Source: Dromaius novaehollandiae
Lineage: Eukaryota > Chordata > Aves > Casuariiformes > Dromaiidae
Direction of reading: 5' to 3'
DNA length: 64,000 bases
Assembly (NCBI RefSeq): GCF_036370855.1
Contig: NC_088101.1
Coordinates: 6,641,501 to 6,705,500, forward strand
In this document: positions 46,901 to 60,200 of the stretch, one piece after another
How the letters are laid out: every line of letters begins with the position of its first letter
How positions within the stretch are numbered: position 1 is the stretch's first letter
Position numbers and translations under genes: made by a program
The notes under the pieces: generated by a model
Told to the model about the DNA's origin: nothing
Seen by the model: only the letters and a program-made list of their open reading frames with translations
Databases searched by the model: none

Positions 46901-49900
46901 GCCGCGGCTCCACAGCCACCGCCCGCGTGTGGAGCCACTGCCGCCACCACCTAGGCCAGGGCAGGAGAGAGATGGGCTCGCTCCTGCCCCAGGAGCTGTG
47001 GCTACCCTGCAGGCAGGCAGGTCAGCACTGCCCCGGCTTGCAGCAGGCAGCCAGTGGCTTTGCCCAGGGACTGCCGTGCCACAGGAGGAGCAGGAGCCCC
47101 TGACAGGCACCCTGCGACACGCTCCTGCCTCCTCCCGGGGCACCCGGCACCGGCCTCAGCACCGTCTCTCCTGCCCTCTGCCCTTGCCCCAGCCACAAAA
47201 GTTCTTTCCCCGGGGCCCCGCTACTCACCAGCAGGCGAGCCAGCAGGGCCTGGGGAGCTGGCAGAGCGGCTGTGGGCAGAAAGAAAGGCTGCGTGAGACG
47301 CCCAGCCCCACCGGGCCCTGCCCGCCCCATGTCCCAAGCCCTCACGCGGGGCTGAAGGGGACCCCGGCTGCGCCGCCTCCGCACAGTCCCTGACGGGCTC
47401 CCACGCTGAACAGCTGCCGCTGAAGGCAGCCCCAGCACGGCAGGAACCAGCCCCTGGGCCCCGGCAAGAGCTGGGCGCAGCAGCGCCAGGTGGCTCTGCC
47501 CCTGCCCCTGCCCCTGCGCGGGGCTGGCAGGGGACGCAGGCACACGCGCTGCCCTGCGCCCACCCAGCCTGGCAGAGCGCGCCATGACTTTCTGCTCCCC
47601 ACCTGGCTCCTCAGACTCCAGGGCCTCAGGCGCCGCCTCCTCTTGCTCCTGCTCTGCCCTGTCCTGTCTCTCGGTCAGGCTGCGCAGGCAGCGGCAGAGC
47701 GGGACCATCATGCCCGTGTACTTGGCTGGCACCACGTACCACAGCAGCTTTGGCCACAGGAGCTGCAGGCAAGAACCAGGCCATTTGGCACACTGGCGTT
47801 TCCACCTCTCCAGTCCAGTTCCCCCATCACTGCCGCATCTCTGGCACCGGCCCAGCCCCTCGGCCTCGCTCCTTCCCTAACTCAGCAGCTCCGGTCTCGC
47901 CCTGCCTTCCTCCTCCACCTTCTCTCCCTCTCGCCCGCCGTGCTTCGCACCCCTTTCCACCTCCCAGCACCAGCAAGTCCGGCCCCGCAGAGCTCGCCCC
48001 AGCTCTTCTCAGCTGCGCTGGTGGCTAAGGTGGGGGGTCCCAGCGCACAGGTGGAGGACGACTCACTTTGGCCACCGCTCCGGCAGAGACATCCAGCGTG
48101 CCCAGCACGTGGGCGCACAGGCTCTGAACAGCCCTTTCTTCCCGCGCTTCCACCATGCTAAGGTTTCCCGTTGCCTGCAAGACAGACGTGGGAAACACCC
48201 GTCACTGCCCCATCCCAGACCTCGCGATGCATGCGACAGGGAGGCCGCTCCCTCCGGGGCACTGTGGCCGGCGGCCCTGCTGTGCCGGGCTCCCCGCTGC
48301 CAGGGACACCCACGGCAACATGGCACGGCCAGGGCATGGGAGGCAGCCCCGGTGCCGCACTCTGCCCTTACCAGTCTGCCCGAGGCCCGGCTGAACTCGC
48401 TGAAGAGGTGCCCCACCACGTCCCACGCCGAGCAGCCTGGGGCACTGGAGCGCAGCAGCTCCCCAATGAAATGCAGCACTGCCCTCCTCACCTGCAGTCA
48501 CGGGAGGCTGCAGTCACGACCCGGCCCAAAGCCCAGCGGAGCTGCCTTCGCCGTGCTGCAGCCCTTCTGGCTGGGCCGCGCAGCAGCAGCCCTCACTCCC
48601 TGGCCGCCACCGGCCTCCAGCCCCGGGCCCTGCCTTGGCCTGTGGCTATGGCCTCGCCAGGCTCTGCCCGGGAAAAGGGCTGCTGTGCCCCGGTGGCAGC
48701 ACCAGCCCTGCCCAAACCAGCTCACCTGGGCCGCGGGGTCATGGCACACGGACTGCACCAGCTTCGCAAACAGGGGCAGCTTCTCCCTCGTGTCTGGGGC
48801 TGCAGGAGACAAGGAGAGGTGGGTGCTGAGGCCGAGCCCCCGTTCCTGCAGGGATTCGTCACAGCTCCCCGGCTTTCCATAAACAGGCGGGACAGAAAAG
48901 CAGGGCCAGACTGCGCGTCAGAAGAAGCAGCAGCATCCCAGGGGGACGCCATTTCTCTGGCCTGCCTTACTGACCGTCAGAGCGGACCAGAGCTTGCAGC
49001 ACTGCCACGGCTGCCACGCGATCGGCCTTGCTCCCGTTCCTCAGCTTGTAGTAGAGGAACTCGATGGTCTCCTCCGGGCAAATTCGGGCTGTGGGGAAGA
49101 AATCACGCTTGGCATCAGTGAGCAGTGTCTTCCCACTCGGGCAGGTTCGCAAGAGAGCTGCTGGGACACGGCAGTGCGGCACCAGCTCGCCTCTGCTTAC
49201 CCTGCAGCACCATGCAGCGGCACAGCTCTGCTCTGTGCTCTGGGCTGGGCGGCTCCATCTCATCGCAGAGCTGTGGGAACAAGGCACGTTTCAGAGAAAG
49301 CCGGATCGGCGGGGAGAGGGACAGAAAAGCAACCGCACTGTCAGCGCTCGTCTCGCGGGTGGCTCTGGGCACAGAGCCACAACCAAAGCCCCGAGCCCCA
49401 GGCACACGCAGAGCTGTGCAGCAGCCAAGGCTGCCCAGGAGCCCCAGGCCAGCGACGCGGCACCAGGCCTTACCTGCTGGTGCACAGCAGTGGCGATGGC
49501 CAGATGCCTGGCCCGGGGCACGCGGGTCTGAATGTCTGCCACAGCCCCCAGGAAATAGCCGAGACTCTGCAAGGGAGTGTGGGAGGGAGGGAGAGGGCGG
49601 CTGTCACTGCGAGCCACCCAGAAAGCGAGAAAGCAGCATCGCTGGGAGATGCCGCGGCTGGAACCCACTTGCAGGGAAACCCCAGCCCCGCACGGGGCTT
49701 CTGGCTCATCCTTCCCACAGAGCAGCACCGCGAGGTCTCTCTCCTCCACGCAGCCCTGCCGGGATGGCCTTTCCTGGCACACTGCCCCCCCTTGCACCTC
49801 TCCCCGTCACAGGGGCTGGACGCGGCCCTGGGCGTGAGGGCAGAGCTCCTCACACACTCCCAGCCCCGGGAGGCGGCGCAGCCTCCCCTCCCAAGCCACT

Positions 49901-52900
49901 CGCCCCAGCCACTCACCACTCCCTCCTGGCCCTCCCGCCATGCTGGTTTCTTCCAGCATGAGCCCAGAAAGCCCCGGGCCCCCATTTCCTCGTTCCTGCT
50001 CCAAGGGACCTGGCTCCTTCCAGCACCCCACAGCTCCCCGACACCTCGCGGCACCCCCATGGCCCCTGGCCGCGCCATGTCCCGCACAATGCCTCACCAC
50101 GGTCACCCCAGAGGGGTCCCAGACTTCCCGATACTGCTGCAGCAGCCAGAGGAGATGCTCCCAGGCGTGCTCACGGTGCTCCTCCACGTGCAGGAGGACA
50201 CCCATCATGGCACCCATCGCCCTGAGCACAGCCTGCTTGACCTGCCGAGGGACGGTGACACGCCGTATCAAGGGCTGAGGGTCTCTCCAGCGCTCGCCTC
50301 CCCCAGACACCAGCCTGCCCTTCCCGCACGGGGGCTTCCCCTTCCCTGTCGCCCCTGGTGAGAAGGGCTCGCTGGCCAGCACAGAGAGCATTTCCTCCCG
50401 GCACCCCCAGCCTCCCCCGTCAAAAGGCCCTGGCATTCGGCCGCTTCCCAGAAGGCAGCCCCCAGTCCCCGGACTCCCGGCTCGGGGCGCTTTCGCGACC
50501 AGCCTGCTCCCTTTGGCCCCTCGCACAGTGCTGCGGACAACCCCACTGCTGCCCACAGCTGCGAGAGCATCAACACTCACCTCTTCCTCCTCGCAGCACC
50601 GCCGCTTTCTGCTCACGTAGCAGAAGAGCGGGTAAACGTGGGCACAGAGCTGGGCAGGCCCCAGGCGAGGGAAGGCACCTTTCTCCCCCTCGCGGAAGTA
50701 CATGCTTATGCTGCTGCACCACTGCTCCAGAACTGCAGCACAAGAAGGGAAACAGGATCGCACCAAAGTCTCTGACTGGTGAAGACCTTGCACTGGCCCG
50801 CGGGCCTGCTTTAAGCCCAGGCCAGGCTCGCCAGGGCACAGGTTGCAAGGAGATCTGCCTTCAGGGACGCGTTATGCCATGGTCTGAGACACCTGGATGG
50901 CAACGCTGCCTTGTTTCTCCCCTCTTCCACCCCAGCACCACACCTTCTCCTCCGCACAGCCTCGCTCCCTTCCACCACTGCCCGCTGCAGCCCCAGCCTC
51001 CCCCTTCCCAAACGTCTGCCCCTCAGCACACGCTTGGAGGTTTTGGCTGTTCTTTCCCATGCTCTCCCTTCAAGGCCACCAACACAAAGCCAGGCTGCCC
51101 TCAGGGAAAGGGAGGAGAAGGGGGGGAACAAAACTGGGCAGAGCTCGGCCAAAGGTAGCTAAAACTGGGAGGCAAGTGCGGGAGCAGAGAGAGCAGGCAG
51201 GGACCCAAGAGCTCCTCAGGGCACCTGCACCCAGCACCATCCCGGCCAGCCCACGGACCCCACCCCCGGCGGCACCCGCTGCTCCCGCACGTTGAGGGCA
51301 CTTGGTGGCTGCTGAGGCTGGAGCTCGCTGCAGGCTCAGCCCTGCCGTGCCGGCCCCGAGACCCCGGCGAGGCACCCAGGGCCACCCCGATCCCTCCCCC
51401 TCCCCCTCCCCCTTCCCCTTCTCCTTCCCCTTCCTGTGGCCCAACCATGGACCCAAAACTCACCGCCGCAGACGGCGCACAGCATCCGGCCGCTCCCCAC
51501 CTCGCTCAGCACGCCGCGCAGGGCTGACAGGGTCGTTGCCGCAAAGGGCACGCACTGCAGGGCTGCAGAGAGGGCAGGGGTGGGCGACCCTGTCAGCCAG
51601 AGCCGCCTTGGCCCGCGGGCTCCATCCCCCGGCAGCGCTGCCGCACCAGGGCCAGGGCTACGGGGCCGCGGGGCTGTGCCAGGGGCAGGGGGACGGGAGA
51701 GCTGCCGCAGCACTGGGAGAGGCCCCGGCACGAGGAGGCTCCTGCCAGGGTGCCCGTGTGCCGGCCGCCTTCCCCGAGGTGCGTGGGAAAGCCCTGGGCA
51801 CAGCGAGGGTGATGCAGGGCAGAGCCTGGCGTGTTTGGTCTCTGGCGGGTTCCCTCCAGCCCAGCCCAGACCGTTCTGGGCAGGGGCAGGAGTCCCGTCT
51901 CCCGCCCGGCACCCGCTGCAACCCGCAGCAGCAGGCTGGGGGGGCCGTACCGTAGCGTGTGGCGAGGTTGCGCAGGGTGATGAGGACAAACTCCTCCGAC
52001 GTCTCCTCCAGGGCCTTCAGGTGGCCCTGCAGCGCCGACACCACGTCGCACAAGTGGGAGCGGGCCAGCGCCACCAGGACATCACTAGCCGCCGTCCTCA
52101 CGGAGGCCGTCCCACCCTGGAAGACAGCAGCTCGCGTGTGGCAGGAGCACGACCGGCCGTCTCCCACGGCTCCGCCTCCAGGCAGGACACACAACCCGTA
52201 ACTTGACTCCGACCGTCCCTCGCTCACAAACAGCCCCGCGGCCACCTCTCTGCACAGCCCCGGGCCACCGCCCCAACCCCCCGCCAGGACAAGTCCCAAA
52301 GGCTCTCCATAGGACGGCCAGGCCGGGCGCCGGCGTCCGGTGTCACCCTCAGAGAGAACAAGCTCACCTGGGCCGCTCGCAGGTCCTCCAACGCCACTGC
52401 TATCACTCTGTCCACCTCAGAGCTCTGCAGATGGCTCTCGTCGCCCCACAAGACGCTCTCCAGCTCGCGGTAGGTCTCCGCTCTGCTGCCCTGGGGACAC
52501 ACCGCACACGGCAGCGATGGGACATGCCGCCCCGCAGCAGCTCCGCCACGCTGACGCCGCGGACGAGCTGCCGGTGCCGCTCAGCACAGCCGTCGGGAGC
52601 AGGCGAGAAACCCAGCACTGGGATTTCCTGACCCCGCCCCCAACCCCGGGGACACCGCCACCTCCTGTGGGAAAGGAGGGCACGCGGGAGCCTCCGCCCA
52701 GCACCACCGGCAGGATCAGCGTTTTGGGATGAGGCGCAGCAGGAGGGCAGAGGTGCCGCTGGGCGAGATCAGCCTGCGGCACTCGGGGAAGCCAGGGTGC
52801 TGCGGGGAGCCCTCAAACCCCACGCAGCCCCGCAGGACGCCCCCGCCTCACCTCGGCGTCTTGCAGCCGGTTCAACAGAGAAGTCACCACGGTGGCAAAG

Positions 52901-53295
52901 GTAGCGATGGCCACAGGGACAGACCCGGCCGCCTTGCCGCCGTCCTCACCACGCGCGGGTCCCGACTGGGCACCTACACAAGTGAAGAAACCTGGAAGGA
53001 AAGCAACCGAGGGTTTGCATCGCTCCAGCAGCCGCAGGGACGGGCCCCGAGTCGGGCAAACGTCTCCCCAGCTGGAGCATGGGCCCGCAGGAGAGGCCGG
53101 TGGAGCCGGCTCTGTGCAGCCTGGGGAAGAGCAGCCCGGGGCAGCTTGGGGCTGGCCCCAAGCGCGTGACCCTGGCTCTCCCTGTGCCAAGAACGTGGGC
53201 ACCAGCAGGTCCCCGTCCCCCCCACCAGCGTGCTGGCAGGCGTGGTGCTGAGCGCGGTGCCGGTCCCCACCTCGGAGCGCTCGCAGCACCCCCAT
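37980..53295 (-). CDS. MROH2-like gene 3, complete (42 coding exons, 1,652 aa)
   Basis: Third array member, same exon lengths as gene 2 throughout. Exons 5' to 3': 53271-53295, 52852-52973, 52368-52490, 51951-52116, 51464-51562, 50581-50732, 50098-50241, 49474-49566, 49201-49270, 48975-49088, 48726-48799, 48372-48491, 48067-48174, 47603-47762, 47229-47269, 46806-46950, 46535-46587, 45974-46081, 45526-45645, 45243-45338, 44929-45078, 44434-44556, 44004-44074, 43684-43819, 43459-43554, 42875-42994, 42565-42688, 42220-42329, 41911-42066, 41639-41793, 41227-41389, 40765-40931, 40636-40708, 40331-40521, 40046-40157, 39801-39947, 39330-39512, 39031-39183, 38761-38883, 38491-38593, 38287-38352, 37980-38083. 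All donors read GT. The start context is CCGCGATGG. Private replacements include A/T and R/Q in exon 14, R/C in exon 16, L/P in exon 12, H/Q and F/S in exon 7, and a cluster in exons 38-42, where genes 2 and 4 agree with each other against it. Confidence 0.9.
42141..42184. repeat. (CA)n microsatellite, intron 28 of gene 3
   Basis: CA run with one more CACACG step than gene 2. Confidence 0.9.
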
Positions 53296-53987
53296 CGCGG
53301 CAGGACTCCCTATACAGATGTGCTGCTCCACCAGCACCTCCTCCCACGGGAGCCGCGAGCCACTGGGCCAGCACCGGCCTCGGGGAGGGGAGAGACCCAC
53401 AAGGGCCACTGTGACACGCGGGGGCCCCAACGCCTCACAGAGGGCTGCTGGCAACGTGAGGCTGGGGGGGGCAGGCACCGGGGACACACCCCCACACACC
53501 CCCCAAACGTGGCACTGTCCCAGGCTCCAGCGCTCGCGGTCGCTCCTCGGCCCCCAGCCCTTTCCAGCGGCGACTGTCTCCTGCCGTCACACAGGGGCAA
53601 GTGCTCCGGCAGAGAGGCCCTGGGAGCCAGTTCGCGCCATTGCTCACACAAGCACCTGGTCATTCGGTCGCCTAGAAAGCCTCGCTGGCACCCGGGGCCT
53701 GACGGCATCGAGCCACAAGCTGCCAGGTCACACAGGCTGCAAAGCTGCTCTCCAGTCCCCCGGCCAGCCCACAACACAAGCGTTTTGTTTAGATGTAGCA
53801 GCACTAATTCATTACAAGGTCGTGGAATAAAAGCTGGTGCCAGGTGGAAGGCAACGTTATCGCCCTTCCCTCCGGATTTAGGAGCTGCGTCCCTGCAGCC
53901 TCGACGAGCCTTCTGATAGACCCGGGCTCCCTGGGCTCAGCGCTGCACAAAGGCAAAGCAAAGCTGGTCTTTGCAAGAGTCCATACT
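53296..53987. other. Upstream of gene 3 first coding exon; no gene recognised
   Basis: Counterpart of 14466-15167. No coding exon, RNA gene or recognisable repeat family found. Confidence 0.5.
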
Positions 53988-55678
53988 TTAAGAAATTATT
54001 AATTACACAGTCTAAATTTAGAACTGATTCACTTCTAATACAACTCAGATATCTTTATATATTTTTAACTTTAAAGGTTGAACTTGTTCAGCTTTCCACG
54101 TCTCTCGAGGTACTGCTTTCACTTAGGTGTAGTGGGTCCAGGAATCAATTCCCTGCAGCTTCACAGCAGCATTTGTTGTTAGCAGTACAAGATACGGTCC
54201 TCTCCATTTTTCTCTCAACGGCTCATCCTTCCAGGTTCAAAGACACACTCGATCTCCCGGCTGCAATGAATGTACAGGTGAATCTAAAAGCACGGGAGAT
54301 CTTAACTGGATGTACCTGCGGAGAGAAGGAAGAACCTTTGCCAGAGACAAGAGAGAATCCCTTAAAATTTGATCCCCCTTAATGTGCATTGGAATTGCAT
54401 TTCCAGTTAAATTTACAGGCTAAGGTTCAGCATACAGAATCTCAAAGGGACTAACTTTCTCCCTACCCCTTGGGGTTATTCCGAGTCTTAATAATGCCCG
54501 AGGGAAGACATCAGTCCATTTCATCTGAGTCTCCTGACACAGTTTCCCTATCTGTCTCTTCATTGTTTGATTCGTTCTTTCCACTTTTCCCCTGGATTGT
54601 GGCCTCCAGGGGGGATGTAAATCCCATTTAATTTGCAGTATTTTTGAGATTTCCTGTGCTATTTCTGCTATAAAATGAGGTCCCCTATCCAAAGAAAATC
54701 CTTCTCGTACCCCAAATCTTGGTATGATTTCTTTTAACAACATTTTCACTACCTCCGTTGCTTTATTGCTACGGCACGGCAAAGCCTCAGGCCATCCTGA
54801 AAAGGTCTCAGCAATTACCAACAAATATTTATGTCCACTACAGCTTGGTAATTCAGAAAAACCAATTTGCCAGTAATCCCCGGGCGGGAAGGCCCTTTTT
54901 ACTTCCCCTGGCAGGGAGCGGTTTCTTCTGACTCTCGGGATTATTTCTAAGACAGAGTTCACGTTTTTGTGTAATACCCTTTGCAATTAGGAACATACTA
55001 ATTCCCACAGCAAACCTTGTAGCTGTTTCAGCCAACGCCTCGGCTCCCATGCGGCTACTAGCGTGTATTTGCTTCATCAGCTTCTTCATTACCGGCAAAG
55101 TTCCCACACATTGTCCAGTAGATGTTACCCACCATCCTTCAGAAGTCTTTCTGCACTTCAAGATTTCTGCTAATTTATTTTCTTTTTCAGTGTATACGGG
55201 AATTTCCATTTTTAACGTTCTCTCTGGAACTGATGCTGCTACCGACACGGACAATGCTACCCTTTTTGCAGCCTCATCGGCCCTTTTGTTCCCTTGAACT
55301 ATGTCAGTCTGTCCAGATTGGTGCACTTTGCAATGCACTACTGCTGTTTCTTTGGGTTTATTAACTGCTTCGAGTAGTCCCATAGCCTGGTGCCCTCTCT
55401 CAGGTACCTAAAGCTCAAATGGCTTTGTTAGGTTTGGAAGTCCTAATGCGGGAGCACTCAGGAGAGCAATCTTGAGTTCATCAAATCCTTTTTGGCGCTC
55501 GGGAGTCCACTCCAGCAAGTCTCCCGGCCCCTTAACAGCTTCACAGAAAGGCTTTGCCGTTAATCCAAAACGAGGTATGCAGAGGCAACACCACCCAGCC
55601 ATTCCTAAAAAATCCCCTGAGTGCTCTTTTTGATTTTGGGGGGGGGGCACTGGACAAACTGCTTCTTCCCTTTCAATT
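53988..55678 (-). mobile_element. Fossil retrovirus pol fragment, copy 3
   Basis: Duplicate of the fragment at 15168-16861, with the same parts and the same right-hand junction to the 60-bp intron copy. Broken. Carried along with unit 3. Confidence 0.85.
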
Positions 55679-55738
55679 CCTGTCAGCCAGAGCCGCCTTG
55701 GCCCGCGGGCTCCATCCCCTGGCAGCGCTGCCGCACCA
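55679..55738. repeat. 60-bp copy of MROH2-like intron sequence (unit 3)
   Basis: Same junction segment as 16862-16921. Its parent sequence within the same unit is 51589-51648. Confidence 0.9.
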
Positions 55739-55957
55739 AAAGCAGCTAACAGAAAGCCCCTGTTTCTGGCCCCCCAAAACGCAGGCTTTAGCCTCTGCTT
55801 CCAACCGCAAAAATGGCGCGCTAAGCCTCTGCTGCTGATGCAAAACCACAGGGCTTCAGCCCTGCTTCTGAGCTCAGAGACGCAGGGCTTGGGCACCTGG
55901 TCTTGGCTCGAACACACAGCCTCCAGCCCCCAAACCCGCAGGATGTGGCCTCTTTTT
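55739..55957. other. Unassigned repeat-like stretch (unit 3)
   Basis: Counterpart of 16922-17139, nearly identical to it and with the same direct junction to the CpG island. Confidence 0.45.
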
Positions 55958-56490
55958 GCCCGGCAGCCCCGGCCCGCTCGCAGCCCCAGCCCTGGCTCTC
56001 CCCCACGTCCCCTCCCCCGCGGCCGAGCCCCCCCCACTCCTCAGCTGGGGCTGCCGCCCTCCCCGCCCCCAGCGCCACGCGGGGCGACGGAAGTGGGACG
56101 GAGGCGCCAGAACGACGGCAGCCGCGACAGACCAAACTGAGCTTCTCGCACGCGGCGGCCCGCGCATGCGCCCTGGCACCGCCCCGCCCCCGAGCTCCCG
56201 GCTCCGCCCCCACCCCCGAGAGCGGCCCCGGCCCGGCCCCGCCCCCGCACTCCGGGCCTCAGAGCGGCCCCGGCCCTGGCAACGGCCCCGCCGCGGCCTG
56301 TGTCACGAGCCCGCCGTCCTCGGCCAGGCCGCGCGCGCTGCAGGGGACTTGCCGGCAGTGCGGGGCGACCGGTGGGACGTGCCGGCAGTGCGGGGCGACC
56401 GGTGAGTCCCGCTCCCCCGCCGCGGGACCGGGCTGCCCGTGCCCGGCCCCAGCGCTGCGCCCCCCCCCGCACCCGCGGTCCTGCCATGCC
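55958..56490 (-). promoter_or_regulatory. CpG-island promoter upstream of gene 3
   Basis: ETS site 56087-56095 and NRF1 site 56162-56171, with GC boxes and the 30-bp duplication at 56347-56406. Nearly identical to the island of unit 1. Confidence 0.65.
56347..56406 (+). repeat. 30-bp tandem duplication (unit 3)
   Basis: Same duplication as at 17530-17589, conserved in sequence and position. Confidence 0.8.
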
Positions 56491-56511
56491 CCTGGGGAGC
56501 AGCCCTGCCCG

Positions 56512-57094
56512 CTGCCCCCTCGGGGCCCCTCTCAGTGCCTCCCAGTGTCCCCAGTGACCCCGGAGTCCCCAGGCACCTCCCAGTGCCCCCCAGTAGCCCC
56601 AGTGCTCCCCGCACCCCCACTTGCCCCTCGGTCCCTCTGCTCCCCCTGGGGCCCCTCCCAGCCCTAGTCCTAGTCCCACCCCATCAGCCCTCTCACTCCA
56701 GTTCCCCCTGGTCTCCCCGGGCAACTCTGGGTGCCCCCTCATTTCCCCAGGCACCTCCTGGTATCCCCCAGTGTCCGCAGTATCCCCAAGCACCTCCCAG
56801 TGCCCCCAGGGCCCCCGGCTGCTCCCCCTGCCCCCATCGCCCCAAGCACCTCCCAGTATCCCCAGGCCCCCCAGTGTCCCATATGCCCCCAGGCACCTCC
56901 CAGTGTCCCCAGTGCCCCCTACTGTCCCCACTTGCCCCTCGGTCCCTCTACTCCCCCTGGGGCCCCTCTCATCCCCAGTCCCACCCCATAGGCCCTACTC
57001 ACCCCAGAGCTCCCAGTGCCCCAGGCTGCTCCCACTGCCCCCGTCACCCCCAGGCCCCCCTCACCCCGCTCTCTCCACTCCCCTGTGTCCCCAG
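56512..57094. repeat. C-rich degenerate minisatellite between genes 3 and 4
   Basis: Counterpart of 17690-18276 and nearly identical to it, including the internal stretches that differ in unit 2. Confidence 0.8.
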
Positions 57095-57204
57095 GCAGCG
57101 CCACACTGCACCAAGGCCACATCTGGGGGGTGGCAGGGCCGGGGCCGGCGCAAGACCCCCCACAGAGCCCCATACGGCTGGCACTTTCCCTGCGAGGACG
57201 CAGC

Positions 57205-57210
57205 TTTATT
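57205..57210 (-). terminator. Poly(A) signal AATAAA overlapping the stop codon of gene 4
   Basis: Same overlap of stop and signal as in gene 2, with the flanks conserved. Confidence 0.75.
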
Positions 57211-60200
57211 GATCTCCTGCCCCGAGCAGCTGGGGGCCCCCGGCGTGGGGCACTGCGGCTGCTGCCTGCCACGTGCGGGGGGCCTCGATGGACCGCCACC
57301 TCCACCAAGCTGCAACAACACCGACGCCGCGGAGAGGCACCGTGGGCGCCTGGCCGCGATACCACCGGCACCCCGTGGCTCCCGGCCAGGGCGGCTTCCC
57401 CGGCAGCACCCCAGGGCCGTGCGAGCCCCGTGCACGCCCCAGCTGTTGGCATCCGCGGGGCCTCCGGACGCCGCCTTGGCCCGTGGGGCAGCAGTGCAGC
57501 CACCAGCACCTACCTCCCGACGGGAACACCAGGTCCTGCTGCTGCAGCCACGCGGTCGGCACTGTGTCCAGGAGGAGGCCTGGCATGAGGATGCCACTGT
57601 CAGGACATGGCCACGGCCATCGCCATGGCCCCAACCCCACCTCGACCTCAACCTCGACCCCTGACCCCGACCCGACCCGGGGACGCGGCCGCGAGCAGTG
57701 CCAGAACCCAGCGCTGCCTCTCACCCAGGACGTGGACGGCTGCCGCCTGCGGCGCCACGCAGCTCCCCATGCAGCAGCTGCGGGCTGTGCTCCAGAGCCT
57801 CTCCAGCAGCGCGGGGCAGTCTTGGGCCTGGGGCAACACAGGGGCGCAGGAGCTCGTCGCTGGCTCCAAGCGCCCCTCCGTCCCCCCTCCATCCTCCCTC
57901 CACCCACAGCCCAGGCCCACGTGGCCCCCCGGCGCGGGAGCCACAGGGCGGGTGGCCGGCGCAGGGACACGACCCCAGCGCAGCGCTCGCTCACCAGGTG
58001 CCTGCAGATCTCATCCTGCAGCTCGGCCGCGCTCAGCCCGATGCTTGCGGCGATGCGCTGCCGCACCCTCTTCAACCCCAGAAACGGGGCACACAGGTGC
58101 AGGGAGACCTTGCACGCCTGGAAAAGAGCACCGGGCCTGCTCATGGGGATGCTGTGCGCCAGCCCCGGAGCTGAGCGAGGAACCTCGCCGCCGCAGCAGC
58201 ACCAGCCAAGGCCTGCGGACACGTCGGCAACACGCGCCGGCCAGAGCAGCCCAAGGGCTCTTACGTTGCAGACGGCCGGGGCCGGGTCCCCGAGGTGCAG
58301 CACCAGGCTGGGAAATGCCGCCTCCACCTCTCTGCTGAAAAATGACCTCCTCCGAGAGGCGGAGGAGGCCAGGGCGCCATAGAGGACGAAGGCCGAGCGG
58401 CGCAGCACCTCTTCCTCCTGCAATGAGAAAGGCCGTTGGGCAGAGGCTGCGAGCGAGGGCGCCGCGCACGAGCCACTTGGCCCCAGCGGGGTGCTGCCCG
58501 CGGGGGACGGCAGCCCCGCGACGACTCCCACCTGCCAACAGGAGAACGAGCGACTCCACTCACCACCCCCCAGAACGCCCGGCTGGCCCTGGAGATCTCT
58601 TCAAAGGCAGAGCCCACGGCCCTCGCCTCCAGCAGCCCCAGCACCTTCGCCAGCACCAGCAGGCTCTCGGCAGCCACCTCTGTGCTGGCCGCGTCCTCCA
58701 GGCCTCTGAGCAGCACCGACACCACGGCCGCCCCGTGCCTCCGCAGCTGCAGAGCGACAGGCGCATGAACTGCTCACTGCTCCCACCTCTCACCGCTGCT
58801 CTCCGCCGCGGCGCCAAGGACGGCACTTGCCGGAGCAAGCCCGGAGCAGACCCCAGCCACAGGAGCCCCAGCCGGCACCCCGTGTCCCCTTTGCCACCCT
58901 GATGATGCCAGAGCGAGGAGCGCGGCCTCAGCACGGCCCCGCGCCTGCCTCTGCTCCTCTCTCCGGGCTCCTCAAGCCCCCCGGGCAGCTCTCCACTCCG
59001 GGCTGCGCTCAGAGCCCAGGAAAGGCCGCCTCACCTTCGCGGGTGCTCCGCTGGCCGCGTTGCCCAGACCTCTCACGGCCATCTGCCGCACGGTGCTGAC
59101 GGGGTCGCGCGCTCTCTCCCCCAAGGCCTCTAGGAGCGGCTTCAGCAGCTTCCTCTCCTCCACTAGCTTGTCCTTCATCAGCTGCAATCAAGTCACGTGG
59201 CCGCTAGCATCGGCCGCGATTTGCGCCGGGCGAGACGCAGGAACCCCTCCGAGCCCCCCCTGCTCTGCTGCTGCCTCACCTCGGCAAAGAAAGCTGTGGC
59301 CGTGAGCCGCAGGTTGGCAGAGGGCGAATCCAGCCAGGGGAAGAGGCTCTGCAGCAGGCGCTGTGGGACGAGCTCTGCACGGAGCAGCACGCTGCGCACA
59401 GAGCACAAGCAGGCTCGTGACACGCAGTCACGCGGGACGGCCGCAGGCTGCGACTCCCACCTTCTCCCGCTCCCACGCAGACACCGCTCTGCACCTCAGC
59501 AGAGCTCCCAAGTGCGCAGGAAGCTCCCAGCAGCCCTTTCCCCGGGCGCATCCCGGGCTCTCACCTCGCCAGGAGACACACGCCGGTGCTGTGAGCCCGG
59601 GGCTCTGCCAGGGACGCCCACGCTCCCTGCTCCCGGAGCAGCCGCAGCCACCGATTGTCCAGGCACCTCGCCAGCACCAGCTCCAATGCCGCCACAAAAA
59701 GGCTGGTGAAAAAACCCAAAGAAAGCTCCAGGCACAGCAGTTTGGGGGAAGATTTCTCTTCAGCAGAGCCCCGCAACGGCCCCCGGCCGCAACACAGAGT
59801 TTATGGGCAGGAACGACCGTGCTGCGGCCAAATCCCCAGGCGCGCTGCCCTGCAGCGACCAGTCCCACCACCTCACGGAGGCAGCCCAGTGCCAGCGGGA
59901 CAATTGGGTGCTCCTGCAAGGCCATGGACCGCACGACCAAAGACCTGGGGCACAGGCCAGCCCTGCCCCTGCCCCTACTCCTGCCACTGCCGCTCCTCAC
60001 CTGCCCGGCATGTCAGCGCTCTCCAGGTCCCCAACGGACGGTGCCAGCTCCTCCCCCAGCGTCTCGCTGACCTGCCTCAGAAGGCCGGGAAGCAGGTAGG
60101 GAAGCAGGCGCTGGACCAGTGTCTTCCTCTGCAGCACTGACACCACCTCGCAGAGGGCGTGGGTGATCTGCAGAGAAATCCAACCAAGAGCCACCTGGTA

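Larger units (their letters stand above)
38861..58094. repeat. Tandem segmental duplication, unit 3 (19,234 bp)
   Basis: Third complete unit, collinear with unit 1 from end to end. It lacks the 332-bp promoter segment of unit 2, the 22-bp insertion and the extra hexamer, and lacks the 24-bp stretch of unit 1. Confidence 0.97.
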